NCBI GenBank assembly: GCA_963576475.1
Contig: OY754974.1
Span: 6,311,274 to 6,375,273, forward strand
Source: Molanna angustata
Taxonomy: Eukaryota; Arthropoda; Insecta; Trichoptera; Molannidae
Length of the DNA stretch: 64,000 nucleotides
Direction: 5' to 3'
Made by a program: the position numbers and the translations under genes. Below, in pieces: positions 22,192 through 33,765 of this stretch (positions are counted from its first letter, which is position 1; the number at the start of each line of letters is the position of its first letter). Under the pieces are notes generated by a model that was given only the letters and a program-made list of their open reading frames with translations, searched no databases and was not told the origin of the DNA.

Positions 22192-22731
22192 ACGAGTGGG
22201 TTGTGGCCAACGTTAAACTCCTCACTAACAAGTTACTCCATAAAGTATTCAAATTTTATATGGAAAATATTCAGCATTTTCGTGAATTGAGTTTGTTAAA
22301 TCATTTTTGATTTATATATTTTATTATGAAAACATGATAATTCTTCAATGCCATTTCATAAAAATAATGTTCCTTTTTACCAATACGAATATTAAAAAAA
22401 ACGAAAATTCCTGAGCTTGGGGTCACTTTGAAATATTTGATAGTTATAAAAATTGAGAAGCACTATTCAGATATCCTTCATAATCTGATGGGGTCTAAGT
22501 GAGTATTGGGTATACATATTGGAAAAATTTGAAAAGTGTCGAATGAGTACCTACTTTAGTCTTAATAATGACATTGAAGAATTATTAAGTTTTCATAATA
22601 AAATATTTGAATCAAAAATAATATAACAAACTCATTTAATGAAAATGCTGAATATTATTATCCATACAAAATTTGAATACTTTGTAAAGTGACTTGTAAG
22701 TGAGGAGTTAAGCGTTGGTCACAACCCACTC
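22192..22731. mobile_element. Fold-back element with about 165-bp terminal inverted repeats
   Basis: The left end ACGAGTGGGTTGTGGCCAAC and the right end (GTCACAACCCACTCGT) are inverted copies. The match extends about 165 bp inward through CAAACTCA and ATAAAATATTTGAATC-type sequence to TTGAAGAATTATTAAG. The 200-bp centre contains TGAGCTTGGGGTCACTTTGA. There is no coding frame. A partial inverted relative is at 57790-58168, and a terminus is at 3769-3809. Confidence 0.88.
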
Positions 22732-22804
22732 GTAGTTTGTTCATACTAACTCACTAGGCCAGAAACGTTAGTTTGTCGACGCACAACTTTTCATGGAACT
22801 TCAT

Positions 22805-23003
22805 TGCCGGAATTCGTGGCTCACATGGACGGCTAAACCAAAGGTCCCGGATTCGATTCCCGGTGGAGACACAGTTTTATTTGTGTTTTCAGACTGAATC
22901 TGTAAGACAATTAATATGTTATTTTCCAGAATGTGGCATCTTGTCATTGGATGAATGTCAAATTGATATTTGACATAGCACCTGTGAGTCGCTCGGGACA
23001 CAA
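22805..23003 (+). mobile_element. tRNA-derived SINE, family A
   Basis: B box GGTCCCGGATTCGATTCCCG, body GTGTTTTCAGACTGAATCTG, and GCACCTGTGAGTCGCTCGGG near the end. The 5' part of the head is damaged. The copy is collinear with 45884-46096 in the opposite orientation. Confidence 0.8.
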
Positions 23004-23077
23004 TACAAATATAAGAAACTAAAATTATTACAAAAAACAATTATATTTCGTGTAAAATTGAAAGAAATGGTATTATT

Positions 23078-23240
23078 TTTATTTATTTATTTATTTGTTT
23101 ATTACAATTTACGGCTTCATAGAATTTTACTTATACAAATAAAACAGTATTTAAACATGAAAATACATACAAAAAAAGACTTAAAAATTGTAAGAAAATG
23201 TAAAAAATACACAAGAAAATAACAAAACGAATGACAATAA
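23078..23240 (-). mobile_element. LINE 3' UTR and (AAAT)n tail
   Basis: On the minus strand ATGAAGCCGTAAATTGTAAT is followed by AAACAAATAAATAAATAAA. This is the 3' end of a CR1/Jockey-like LINE with the same GCCGTAAAT terminus seen at 15830. Confidence 0.6.
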
Positions 23241-23253
23241 TATAGTTACATTT

Positions 23254-23960
23254 AGACATAACCATGTAGCAAAAATAATACATCAAAATTTAGCTATTAA
23301 ATATAAATTAATTGATGCGATAAACATAAAACCATATTATGAATATGATCCAATTTCATTTTTAGAAAATAATAATATTTCGCTTTATTACGATAAAACA
23401 ATATAAACTGACCCTTCAATTCAACATAACAGACCCGATTTAATAATACATGATAAAATTAAAAAAATAACATATATTTGCGACGTGGCTATTCCAAATT
23501 CTAGTAATATTATAAAAACTTTTGATGAAAAAATTAGAAAATACACCGCTTTAGGTAATGAGATTAAAAGACTTTGGCATTCTCGTAAAATAATAATATT
23601 ACCGTTCATTATTTCAGCCACTGGCATTATTCCAAAATCGTTAATTCGTAATTTAGAAATTATAGATTTATCGAAAAACTTAATACTAAAAATTCAAAAA
23701 ACGGTAATAATGAATACATGTAGAATCGTTAAAGATTTTTTAAACGTTAATATTCGGGAATCAGTAGGGTTGTTAGGTAGTATAGAGACCTCCTCAGAGC
23801 CGTATCCTTTGATATGTTAAGTATCTGGATGGGTGAACTATTCCCAATTGAAAGCTTGATGATGCGTTTGTTGCATCTTATTTTGCTCTTTTAAATAATT
23901 TACAATTTACGCATTGATCTGCTAATTCTTTTGAGGAAGTGTATAATGGTAATAATAATA
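23254..23960 (+). mobile_element. R4/Dong-like LINE, C-terminal endonuclease-like domain
   Basis: A plus-strand frame runs from 23254 to 23820 with a single in-frame stop at 23404. It begins RHNHVAKIIHQNLA and continues NRPDLIIHDKI, then YICDVAIP and EKIRKYTALGNEIK. It ends with ILPFIISATGIIPKSL, TVIMNTCRIVKDFL and SVGLLGS. The P-D, later D-V-A and E-K-x3-Y positions resemble the restriction-like endonuclease domain found after the reverse transcriptase in R2/R4/Dong-type LINEs. The 3' UTR ends in (TAA)n at 23949-23959, fitting the TAA preference known for Dong. The assignment to R4/Dong is inference. A shorter copy lies at 40650-40950 on the minus strand. Confidence 0.68.
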
Positions 23961-24989
23961 ATTGAGTGTTATTATTTGTAGTGCTTAATTGTTATTAATA
24001 TCTTTAGTAAATCGACCAGCGCCGTAAAAAAAAACGTAATTTAAAAATGTGATAATGAAATTATGTAAAACTATTGGGAATTTTGACATCACTATGAGAC
24101 AAAAAGATAAAAAAATATATTTTATCATGTGCACTCAATTATTTCAAAACAATGTATCTATGTTTGTAAAATAATGATGTAAGTGATGATGATGAATACA
24201 GATCATAGACAAGCATAGAATATTATTACATCATGTCACCGCTCTATCTGAAAACTTCACAGGCAACTCGAAATAAACAGCTGTTTTCAAGTCATGTTGC
24301 CCTGTTATTTTTAAAATATTTTGTTTTTTTTTAAATCTTTTAATGTGTGGTCTTCCCACGAACAATAATTATACTATCATTTTCTACGGTAAATGAATCG
24401 TGACAAAATGATATTTTTTCTGACAGCAGCATCCATATTTAATCAACATAATATTATATAAATTGTCTGCATTGGTAGTTAATTCACATTTTAAAAATCT
24501 GTGGAACATATATTATTTAATGCATTAAATTTATGTAATTTATGAATCCACCTATTCATGTATGAAATTGATTAAGCCGAAAAGTAAATTATGCAAATAT
24601 TTCCCCAAGATAGGTATATTAAATTTTTTTATTGAGAAAAACCAAAAAAAAACTATAAAGCATATTAAATAGAATTTTACTTTATGAAAAAGAACATGAA
24701 AACCTATTGGGTAAATTTTTAAATTTTATTAAAAATAGAAAAAAAAATCTAAATTTTACTTTTTTAACAAAAAAATATTGTGTACTTGCGTACCTACATC
24801 CCGTGTGCCCATGGTCATATACATTAACAAGGGCATTAAGAGTCTGAGAAAAAAACAATAGAATCGAAAGTGGTCATATCATATAACTCATTCACAGTTC
24901 TAAACCAAATTAATTGTCAAAAATTTAATTGTTGACAAATTAATGTGCCCCAAAAATACATCAAAAGTAATTGTATTCAAACGATATTT
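23961..24989. other. AT-rich non-coding DNA
   Basis: About 1 kb with long A and T runs and no recognisable element. Confidence 0.45.
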
Positions 24990-25490
24990 GTTTTTTTTTT
25001 ACCTACATAATATGTTGTTATTTTCTTATGTTCTTCCTTTCTAAGCACAATTATTGTATATTTTTGGTAAGGGTTTAAAAAAGTACATAGTATGTATTAT
25101 GTGTAGTTATTTTGTATTCAAAAGATATATTTTATTTGTAAGTAAATTGTTATTTTCTTATGTTCTACCTTCATTAGCTCAATTATTGAATATTTTATTT
25201 GTAAGTAAATTGTTTTTTTCTTATGTTCTACCTTCATTAGCTCAATTATTGAATATTTTATTTGTAAGTAAATTGTTATTTTCTTATGTTCTACCTTCAT
25301 TAGCTCAATTATTTTTGGTAAGAGCACAAAAAATTACACATAATATATGTAGGTAGGTATTTTGTATTCAAACGATTTTTTTCATTTGTATGTTGTTATT
25401 TCCCTTCCATACCACAATTAGGTATTTAATATATTTTGGTAAAAGGACAAAAAGTACATAGTACCTATTAAGGTAGGTATTTGGATATGA
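24990..25490. repeat. Nested tandem repeat with an expanded 63-bp unit
   Basis: TATTTTATTTGTAAGTAAAT starts at 25128, 25191 and 25254 (63-bp period), each followed by TTCTTATGTTCTACCTTCAT. Partial units with TTTTGGTAAG and CATAGTA-type spacers flank both sides, so a longer unit of about 150 bp seems to have had its inner part tripled. Because 63 is a multiple of three, both strands stay open here; those frames are repeat artefacts. Confidence 0.8.
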
Positions 25491-25756
25491 ATTAAAAATT
25501 AATCACTTAATAATATATTGTATTTTTAGATTGGGAGGATTTGTTGTATAATTTTCAAAAGTCGCCTTCGACAAATAATAACAAACAAAACTTGGATAGT
25601 TTTGGTGAGCATAAAAGCAGAATCGTCGCTATTGTCAAAGAGTAGTCAGTTAAGTAGTCAATATTCAGTAGGTACCTATGTAAATACTATCCGAATTTAG
25701 TAAAATACCCAAGCGAAGTTTATGATGCATAGGACAACTCCTTACTCCAGTTGGTT

Positions 25757-25781
25757 ATAATAATAATAATAATAATAATAG
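25757..25781. repeat. (TAA)n microsatellite
   Basis: Eight consecutive TAA units between TTGGTTA and GTATCTGC. Confidence 0.9.
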
Positions 25782-26084
25782 TATCTGCAGACGAACTGCT
25801 GGCGTGAGTGATGTTTAACTGCCGTGTTGACACGAGCGAGACCCGTCGTTGTGTTTTTCCTCCATGACTATTTTGTTCTGCGGGGCTCTGTGTCAGTCTT
25901 TGATGTGTGTGAAACGGTTTCTTTTTGCAGTATTCTCATGTTTAATGAGAGGCGCTATTATAAATGTCTCTTTGACTAAGACCACTGCGCTGATATTATT
26001 ACCATTGCCTATTATTAACACGCATCTATTTCCAAAATATGATTACTTCAAATTAATGTAAGTTCTTTTGTTGTTCTATTTCAG

Positions 26085-26155
26085 AATCTTTTATCAGTAT
26101 TACTCCCACCACCATCCGCTCTGCATACGGGGACCTGTAATCGACACCTTCGCAG
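26085..26155 (+). repeat. Dispersed fragment with a RSAYGD-encoding motif
   Basis: One plus frame reads ITPTTIRSAYGD before a stop. Similar DNA (CGTTCTGCTTATGG and nearby CTTGCAAAA or CTTCGCAGAA) lies at 42260 and 43980. The shared peptide suggests decayed coding sequence of one mobile family that I cannot name. Confidence 0.4.
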
Positions 26156-26303
26156 AACGCTAAGTGAGCGACAAAATAAATTCATAGCACGAAAAGTAGC
26201 TAATGGAGCCCTCAACACTAGCGATCTCGGTACCATAGTGCAAAAAATAATATAATTGATTTCTTTTTTTACTATTTATGTAAATTATAAAATAATTAAA
26301 AAT

Positions 26304-26553
26304 TGGTACTCATTTGTACTTATACATTGTAGATATGACTGTACTCGATAAAATGAAATAAAATAATTAAAAATTGGTAATATCGAGAGTCTTCACTGGT
26401 CCATATGCTGGTAACTCATTTGTGCTTATACATAGTAGATATGACTGTTTGTACTCGATAAAATGAAATAATATCGAGAGTTCACTAGCTGGTCCATATA
26501 CTGGTGACTCGTTTGTGCTTATACATTGTAGATAAAACTGTACTCAACAAAAT
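26304..26553. repeat. Three-copy tandem repeat of about 100 bp
   Basis: CATTTGTRCTTATACATWGT then AGATATGACTGT and ACTCGATAAAATGAAATAA repeat at about 26304, 26409 and 26503. Units 1 and 2 differ by a duplicated AAAATAATTAAAAATTGGTA segment. Confidence 0.8.
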
Positions 26554-27429
26554 GAAATAAAATAAAAAGAACAATCGACGAATGCGAATAAAAGATTCAC
26601 GCTCACCGACTGTCATTAACTCCAGATCTTTTAAAATGTAAAGAATCAAAATGTGACCAAGATCTCTGTAAACAATAAACTTAGAGAGAATCTATCAATA
26701 GTAAGGCAACATTACTATGACAGAACTTCTTGAAGGCTTTAAAATTGTTCTTCGAGATCTATAATATATTGTATATAGGTATGTTATTTTCAATTTGACA
26801 AGTAAGGAGACATCTTTGTAAATTGTTAATAAATAAGTAGCATGGTTTAGAACCATGCTAGGGGATATTAACATATTAGAAATAGTTCTTATATTTAAGG
26901 ACAGATGTCTATTAATTATTATTGATTTATTGAAATATATTATTTTAGTTGCTATCCAAGAAATGACTCATAATTAATGATTATTGATTTTAATTTTTGA
27001 AAGGGAACAATAAAGAGATTTCTTTATGAATTGAAAATTAAGAAATATCATTCTGGTTACAGACATCACCTTGTACACAGTTAACTATAATTTGTAAACA
27101 ATTTACATTGTACTTGTATTATTATTGAAGTATTGTTTTAAACATAATATTTTAATACAAGAGTTAGTTAGTTAGTTAAAAATTATAGTATATTTAAAAA
27201 TTAAATTAAAAAATTGTACTGATTTATTTATTTATTTTTTGTTATTTCATTTTTGTTTTGTGTAGCTTCATATTTTTTAGTAGATGTACAATGTTTTGGT
27301 AAATGTAATAATATTAAATAGATACTGCCCTCTTTTAACACGAGATTTTATCTCAATTAAAGAGGGTTATTATGAATTATATGATGGAAATTGTATACCT
27401 TTTTAAATTATGAAAAAAAAAAAATCATT
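26554..27429. other. AT-rich non-coding DNA
   Basis: Nothing recognised; scattered short direct repeats such as GTTAGTTAGTTA. Confidence 0.4.
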
Positions 27430-27720
27430 TAAAAACTCATCAAACATCAAAAGATGTTCTCTCTTCTGGAGAAAAAGAGAATATTCTACAAGATCACGAA
27501 ATTCGCATGACCAATTGGGACCTTGAGGAGGCACGCGAACAGCAACGAGGAGCTCTGATCTATAAGAGGACAACATTGGGTGGCAACAATCTCGCAGGGT
27601 ATGTTCCGAAGTTTGGTCCGAGTAGTGACAGGTAATCGTTACAAAGATTAATAACGGACAACAGACGTCAAATCCCTTACAAAAAAAAAATAACGCTTGG
27701 CGATAACGAACAGCGTTAGT
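27430..27720. other. Coding-like but unrecognised island
   Basis: These 290 bases are less AT-rich than the flanks. They hold a 107-codon minus frame (27403-27726) and long partial frames on plus (for example MFSLLEKKRIFYKITKF). Balanced composition on both strands suggests old mobile-element coding sequence. I cannot assign a family. Confidence 0.3.
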
Positions 27721-29791
27721 TTTCAATTTAACTCACGAACCATTATATTATGTAATATCATCCCGTAATGTAAAGGGGTACAACTTTCAATATGGCTGAC
27801 ATTTTATTTATTTGTTTATTAACATAAAATCTTATAAAGCATTATTATTTCATTTATTTCAGTTATTTGCTTTTATTATTGCTATCAACGTTAGCACATT
27901 TTCTATCGTTGTTTGCAAAATTAGTTAAGTAAAAATGATATTTATGTATTTATATCAACCTACCTTTACCGATTTTATTCGCCAATAACCAAAACCATAT
28001 GTATTTATTTAATTTTTTGAAATGCTTGAAACGATTGTTTATTTCAGAAAAGTATAAGTTTTTGTTAAACAAATTATATTTTTTTATTATTTCTTCTCCC
28101 AATCTTTCGCTTAACTAATGAAAATTGGAAATAAATAAATTTTTAGCTTGTTCTTTTTATTCTAGCGGTTGAGTTGGTTATGATAATGTCTTCTTTTTAT
28201 TCTTCTGTACCTTTGTGTAGATATTGAGATATTACGTGATAAATGGTACTGAAACAATTCCACTTTGTAATATGTGAAAAGAAAACTTTTTAATTCTTGA
28301 ACATAATGTTTTTTCATTCACAGATCAGATCCAATCATTTTTTCAAACTTAATAATTTAACGAATAAGGGGTGAATTTCGACTTCTGTGCGATCATTAAA
28401 GTGTATACTATTACCGGTATTAAAAAAATACGTTTTATTGTAGGTATTGTTTAATCAGTGAAATGCATCGGCGCAGAGGCGAATGAAAATAAAAGAGAAG
28501 TTCCTCGAGTTATTCATATGTCAGAGGGACACATCTGTAAGGGGCTTGACACAAAACATAAAAATAACCTGAGTATTTCTTAAATATACTACCACATCAC
28601 CCATCTCGTTCTGTCCCTTCCTTCCATTACACTATCTCCTTTCTTCTCGCGGGCATTATTCAGATGAAGTGACCAGTGGCGTCTCGTACAATAATACTCT
28701 TGATAAGCTAAAAAACCTACATGTATATGAGTAATTCATCGACATCGTAAATGGTAAATGTTTTATTACAAATTCATTCCTTCTTCGCCGTCTTTCTTAA
28801 TTAACGGTGTTCTGCATAGTGATAGCGATCCTAAAGAGTTTACTTTACAATAAAAAAGAATAAGAAGAATTTCCTTATTTTGTTTAACTTTGCTAGTAAA
28901 TGTACAGAAGCCGCGTGTAGTATAAATTTCGAATTCAAATGTTCACATACATACACATGTAAAAAATCCAAGTTTTTTTTACATGTTGTCATGTTATTTT
29001 ATTGAATAGCATGACTTACCTCCTCTCAGAGGAAAATTGAAAAAAAGGGATAATCCACTTTGGAAAAAATGTTAAAATTATGCTAATGGGCAGAGTTTTT
29101 TTGTCTGCGGGCAACCCCGTTAGTTAGTCGCCGAGCGGAAACACCGGATGCTTTTTTTTTGCCGATAGTCTTTTAACGAGAGGTGACGCGAAAAAGTCAA
29201 TAAAATGGACGTCACTTAAATAGACAGAGAAAACGCTGTGGCGTTTAAAATATTATAAATAACCATAAAAAAAGACTAGTGGGAAAATGGGTAAGTCTCC
29301 ATGTCTATTTTTTTTGAACATAATTAGTTTGACGTCCACCGACACACAATAGTTTTATAGCATATTCCAGGGTTAACGAGTCCCCAAATATTCCTTCCTA
29401 CTAGTTTTTTTTTATATATTTAATATGTAATGGAATCCAAAGTATTATGTAGACTAAGATTAAACAATATCATTGCACCGACTATCCATCATTTGGAAGA
29501 CAAGTTGTTTTGCTGGAAACAGCAAAATCTGATATGAAATTGAATCAAGATGGCGATGAGTCGTGTAACCTCAAAAGACCGACATTTTCTGTGAACAACG
29601 ATGGCGGATGATCGAATCTTATTTAACTTCGTGCAGTTTTAAAAATAGAAGCTTCGAATTTAGTGACTTTCAATATGAACAGTTTTTTTTTAATTTAATT
29701 TTGTAAAATGTAAATTAACCGCAACCATTTTTCTTGTATTAATGAAATTTTGTATAATGTATTAACACCAATATGTAAATTTGGCCAAATA
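27721..29791. other. AT-rich non-coding DNA
   Basis: About 2 kb. A loose inverted pair (GACTAGTGGGAA near 29273 and TTCCTACTAGT near 29395) is present. No coding frame is supported. Confidence 0.4.
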
Positions 29792-29796
29792 GTTAA

Positions 29797-29964
29797 TGTA
29801 GGATCTCACTGGCTCACCACTGCTCTAAGTAGCTCATACCGAGGCACACGTACTCACCGGCCGACGTCACCTGTGCGACTGGCCGATTGACAAACCTTCA
29901 TATCGCTACTTATGCACATGAGACAGCGTTACATATCTATTGTATAGATACTACAAACACTACA
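29797..29964 (-). repeat. 3' LTR of the gypsy-type element
   Basis: Relative to the element (minus strand) this is the downstream LTR. It holds a GC-rich centre (CACCGGCCGACGTCACCTGT on plus) in otherwise AT-rich surroundings. The adjacent purine tract lies at 29965-29980. Confidence 0.92.
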
Positions 29965-30078
29965 TCCCTTCCTTATTTACATTTTTATAAGAGTTATAAA
30001 ATAAAGATTTCAGTTTACATCTGGCATCTGCTATCAACGCATTAATCAATACCAGTTTAATATCAATCTTTAATAAAC

Positions 30079-31460
30079 TCACTGTTCAGTAGTAGGGCTA
30101 ATAATTGTTTCTTTATTAGGTAAATTACCATTGTTCAGCTCGGTATCATCTTGAACCGACTTCCATTGCCCTTCTATTTTCGTTAGATTAATAATGCTCC
30201 TGCGCAGCCTTTGCCCAGTTTCCTCATTCCTTATCCTTATATTGCCACCAGATACATCTTCCACTATAAGTGGTTAAATACTAAATTTAGTCGACAGATC
30301 GTTCGTTTTCTCCATATCCATAATGTAACCCTTATCTCCTGTCACTATTTTTTTTTGGTTCTGAGCTCTCCTATTTCTGTCTCTGTATTCCTTCTCCCTC
30401 TCTTTTTGCCTTTATCCCTATTTCTGACTTTCGGGTTTTAGATTAGACTTCGAGTATGAGAATATACAAGTCTTTTATCATAGGAATTTTGTCTTCATTC
30501 TGTCTTTTGATGAAACATTCTGATGGCATATTTTCAGTTACAGAGTGCGGAGCGGATTCGTATTTTAATAATTATTCGCAAAGCGCTTCATTTATGTCTG
30601 TTTCTTCCATTTTGCAGATTTAATGGTGTTTTAATATGTCTCAGTTTTGACGTTCAACTTTGCCATTCATTTGTGACCAATGCGGGACGATATGGAATAG
30701 CATGATGTTACATCTCTCACAGCACTTTAAATTCTTCACAAATTGTCACCAGTGATCGATTCTGGGTAACCCAGACGACTGAAAATTTCAATAAGAATTT
30801 TAATAATTTGTGAACTTGTGATTGTCCTTGTTATTTTTATTTCCTTATATCGACTGTAGTAATTGACTACAACTAATAGGTAATAGACCTAATAATTTCA
30901 TTGCAATATCAGTCCATGGTTCTGCAGAAAGTTCTCAGTGTTTCATTATCACAGGGAGATCTCTTTACAGCTACTACATATCTTTACTATTGTCTCTTTA
31001 CAGCACTTTACCAAGGATTTTGCGTCCTTATCCATTCTTGGCCACTACACTTTGCACCTTAATCGTCACTTCATGGCGACAATAACAGGGTGCCTTTCGT
31101 GGAATGTATCTAATACTTGTTTCCTGAGTCTTTGAGGAATGACAATTCTGTTTCCTCTTAATAGTTTTTTTTTTTTTTTGATACCTGACTCCTTTAGAAA
31201 ACTTGATAGTCCTTTATCGATTCGTCTCTCTGGTTATCGTAAGTACCTTTTCTCACCTTGGCTATTTCTGTATCGTTTCCTGAACATGCAATATCTAGTA
31301 TAGGGGTTGCATGCGGTTTTGCCTGTTATACTATTTGATGTACATAGTCTATGCCAAGTGCGTTTGTTTTATTTATCAGTGTTCTGTTTTCGTGGGCTCT
31401 CATGCCCATTTTTATATATTTGCACAAAACTGCTCCAAGTCCCTTATCTTAATTCTTTCA
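30079..31460 (-). pseudogene. Decayed gypsy pol: RNase H remnant and integrase
   Basis: The fragments are read on the minus strand in order. A possible RNase H remnant is VQIYKNGHESP (about 31400-31450). The integrase N-terminal zinc-binding region follows, with GNRIVIPQRLRKQVLD (about 31110-31155). The catalytic core shows VVNYYSRYKEIKITRT (about 30840-30880) and SRLGYPESITGDN (about 30740-30785). Last is RNEETGQRLRRSIINLTKI near 30160-30240, as after the integrase in gypsy elements. Several stops and frame changes interrupt it, so no intact enzyme is encoded. No envelope-like sequence was seen. Confidence 0.82.
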
Positions 31461-32099
31461 AGAACTAAAGAATCAACATTTTCTCTAAGTGTTTTTGTAA
31501 AAGTTCTGATGCTCAAATAATTTAAGAAAATATTCGTTTAAACATACCACTGATGGCTATAAAGGTTGTCATATGTCATGAATCAGGGCGAAGTTCTAAT
31601 TGATGGAAAGCGATCCAGTCAAGTCTCTATATTTTCTTTTCTTTTCTTATGGTAGTAAGTACTCCATGCAGAGTATTGGATAGTTAGCTCTGAATATGAT
31701 AGATTTTGCACGTCACCATATCTTTCCGTATAATTTCTTGGTTTTATATATAAATACATTAATATACATACATTTCTGTTTGTTTATTCTGTTCTGACAT
31801 TTTCCACATCATCTATGACACATTTCGCTTTTGCTGGACACTTAAAATTTTGTTATACTTAGGAAAAGGCAATCAACAGACATCATCTTAATATTCATTC
31901 AAGTTGCCATAATATTCTCTATTACATTAGTGGCGTCAGGGCGAATAGGAAAATGGTCTCTTATATTCTAGCAATCTTAACCCCACCGATGCGTTGTTTC
32001 TTTCAAGATCAAATTTATTGTGTGACTGTAATAAGCTTGACATTTTGATATCTTTTGGATGTCTGAATAGAATATCTTCAATTCAATAGGAGTCTACAT

Positions 32100-32985
32100 C
32101 AAATTGAATAAAAGTTCAATTCCTGCAATTTCATGTAAATCTGCCTCCATTTTAATGGAAGGCCAATCGCTCAAATATTATCTGAATCTATCTCAAATTT
32201 CATGAAAATCCAAGAACTCCAATTTAATGGATGTCTCATAATTTCAATTTAATGGAATTCTCGTAATTCCAATTTTACGGAATTCTACCTCCAATTTAAT
32301 GGAAGTCTCTTAATGCCAATTTAATGGAATTCTACCTCCAATTTAATGAAAGTCTTACAATTCCAACTTAATGGAATTCTACTTCCAATTGAATGGAAAT
32401 CCAATAGCTCCAATTTTATGGAACTCTCACAATTTCAATGTAATGGAATTCTACCTCTAATTTAATGGAAGTCCGTTACCTCCAATTAAATGGAAGTCTC
32501 ATAATTTCAATGTAATGGAAAACTACTTACCTTCAATTGAATAGAAGTCCAATACCTCCAATTTAATGGAACTCTCATAATTCCAATTTAATGGAATTCT
32601 GCCTCCAATTTAATGGAAGTCTCGTAATTCCAATTTAATGGAATTCTACCTCCAATTTAATGGAAATCTCGTAATTCCACCTCCAATTTAATGGAAGTCT
32701 CACAATTCCAATTTAATGGAATTCTACCTCCAATTTAATGGAAGTCTCGTAATTCCAATTTAATGGAATTCTCGTAATTCCAATTAAATGGAATTCCACC
32801 TCCAATTTAATGGAAGTCTCGTAATTCCAATTTAATGGAATTCTACCTCCAATTTAATGGAAGTCTCACAATTCCAATTTAATGGAATTCTACCTCCATT
32901 TGAATGGAAGTCCAATAGCTCCAATTTAATGGAACTCTCACAATTCCAATTTAATGGAATTCTACCTCCAATTGAATGGAAGTCT
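32100..32985. repeat. Minisatellite of about 47 bp built from two half-units
   Basis: Alternating half-units carry CCAATTTAATGGAATTCTAC and CCAATTTAATGGAAGTCTC. The core TTCCAATTTAATGGAA is nearly self-complementary. The left third is diverged and the centre is regular, over roughly 890 bases. It lies inside the gypsy-type element. Confidence 0.92.
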
Positions 32986-32991
32986 ACTATC

Positions 32992-33111
32992 TACATTCCC
33001 TAAACCAAGCAAACTGCTTGTTCTTTAGGCGAATAAAATCGGTCGAGGCAGGATTCGTATTGGTGACCACTGGGTTTCTAACCCAACGCTCAAACCCTTT
33101 GCCACCGACAT
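32992..33111 (-). mobile_element. tRNA-derived SINE, family B (inside gypsy element)
   Basis: The minus-strand head GGTGGCAAAGGGTTTGAGCG, a damaged B box, and GATTTTATTCGCCTAAAGAA correspond to the family B copy at 35798. It lies between the 47-bp array and the next SINE. Confidence 0.65.
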
Positions 33112-33287
33112 ACCTGGAGTAGCTTCTTCTTCTGGTGCCCTGTCAGAAATCCTCTACGTTAGCGATAACCCTGAAGAATTCTTCCTTGTTCTGTGCTGCC
33201 CGGAATATCCGCTTCACTGTTCTGAAGTTGAAATTACTGAAAACTCAAATAAAAAGACGCAATACCAATAATGTAATAATAATAACT

Positions 33288-33456
33288 ATTACACTTTCTT
33301 GCACTCTGCGCAAGTTCACTGCGATTTGACAATGTCTTCCAATTATATAGCGCTTCCAGCCCAGAGAAGCCAGAATTGCGAGAAAAACAATTTTATATAA
33401 TTTACCCTCTGCTGGGGATCGAACCCAAGACACCCGCAGAGAAACGGCTAACCAAC
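33288..33456 (-). mobile_element. tRNA-derived SINE, family D (inside gypsy element)
   Basis: On the minus strand: GGTTAGCCGTTTCTCTGCGG, a B box TTGGGTTCGATCCCCAGCAG, then GGCTTCTCTGGGCTGGAAGC and AACTTGCGCAGAGTGCAAGA. It is collinear with the copy at 21311. Confidence 0.8.
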
Positions 33457-33570
33457 AATTATTAAACATTTAAGTGTGACGACGCATGTATGTATATTTT
33501 ATTAGCAGCCTTCAGTCCGTTAACTGTTAACTGAGTCGGTTTTTAACTTAGAGTTCCGGAATTTATATAT

Positions 33571-33600
33571 ACATACATACCATCACGACACAACCCACAT
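33571..33600 (-). mobile_element. RTE-like 3' terminus stub
   Basis: On the minus strand GTGTCGTGATGGTATGTATGTA repeats the RTE terminus seen at 8177-8193. Only the terminus is left. Confidence 0.45.
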
Positions 33601-33614
33601 TTTTTTTTTTTATC

Positions 33615-33765
33615 TTACTTCGGGCAACCAACATGTACTATGTCAAACACTCATTCAACACGCACCCAATAACAAATTGCCAAATCCAGATTGAAAAGAA
33701 AAAAAACAATCTCCACCGGGAATCGAACCCGGGACCCTGGGATCGACATTACAAGATAACCGGAG
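33615..33765 (-). mobile_element. tRNA-derived SINE, family A (inside gypsy element)
   Basis: On the minus strand the B box GGTCCCGGGTTCGATTCCCG is followed by a shortened body with ATCTGGATTTGGCAATTTGT, GGGTGCGTGTTGAATGAGTG and a CCCGAAGTAAGA end. The A-box half is weak. Confidence 0.75.

Noticed and set aside
25054..25356. 100-codon frame with a 21-residue repeat
   Set aside because: A 63-bp tandem repeat keeps all such frames open; the repeated peptide is hydrophobic low-complexity sequence and the opposite strand is open too.
29266..29415. A MITE from the GACTAGTGGGAA / TTCCTACTAGT pair
   Set aside because: The inverted match is only about 12 bases with mismatches and has no target duplication.
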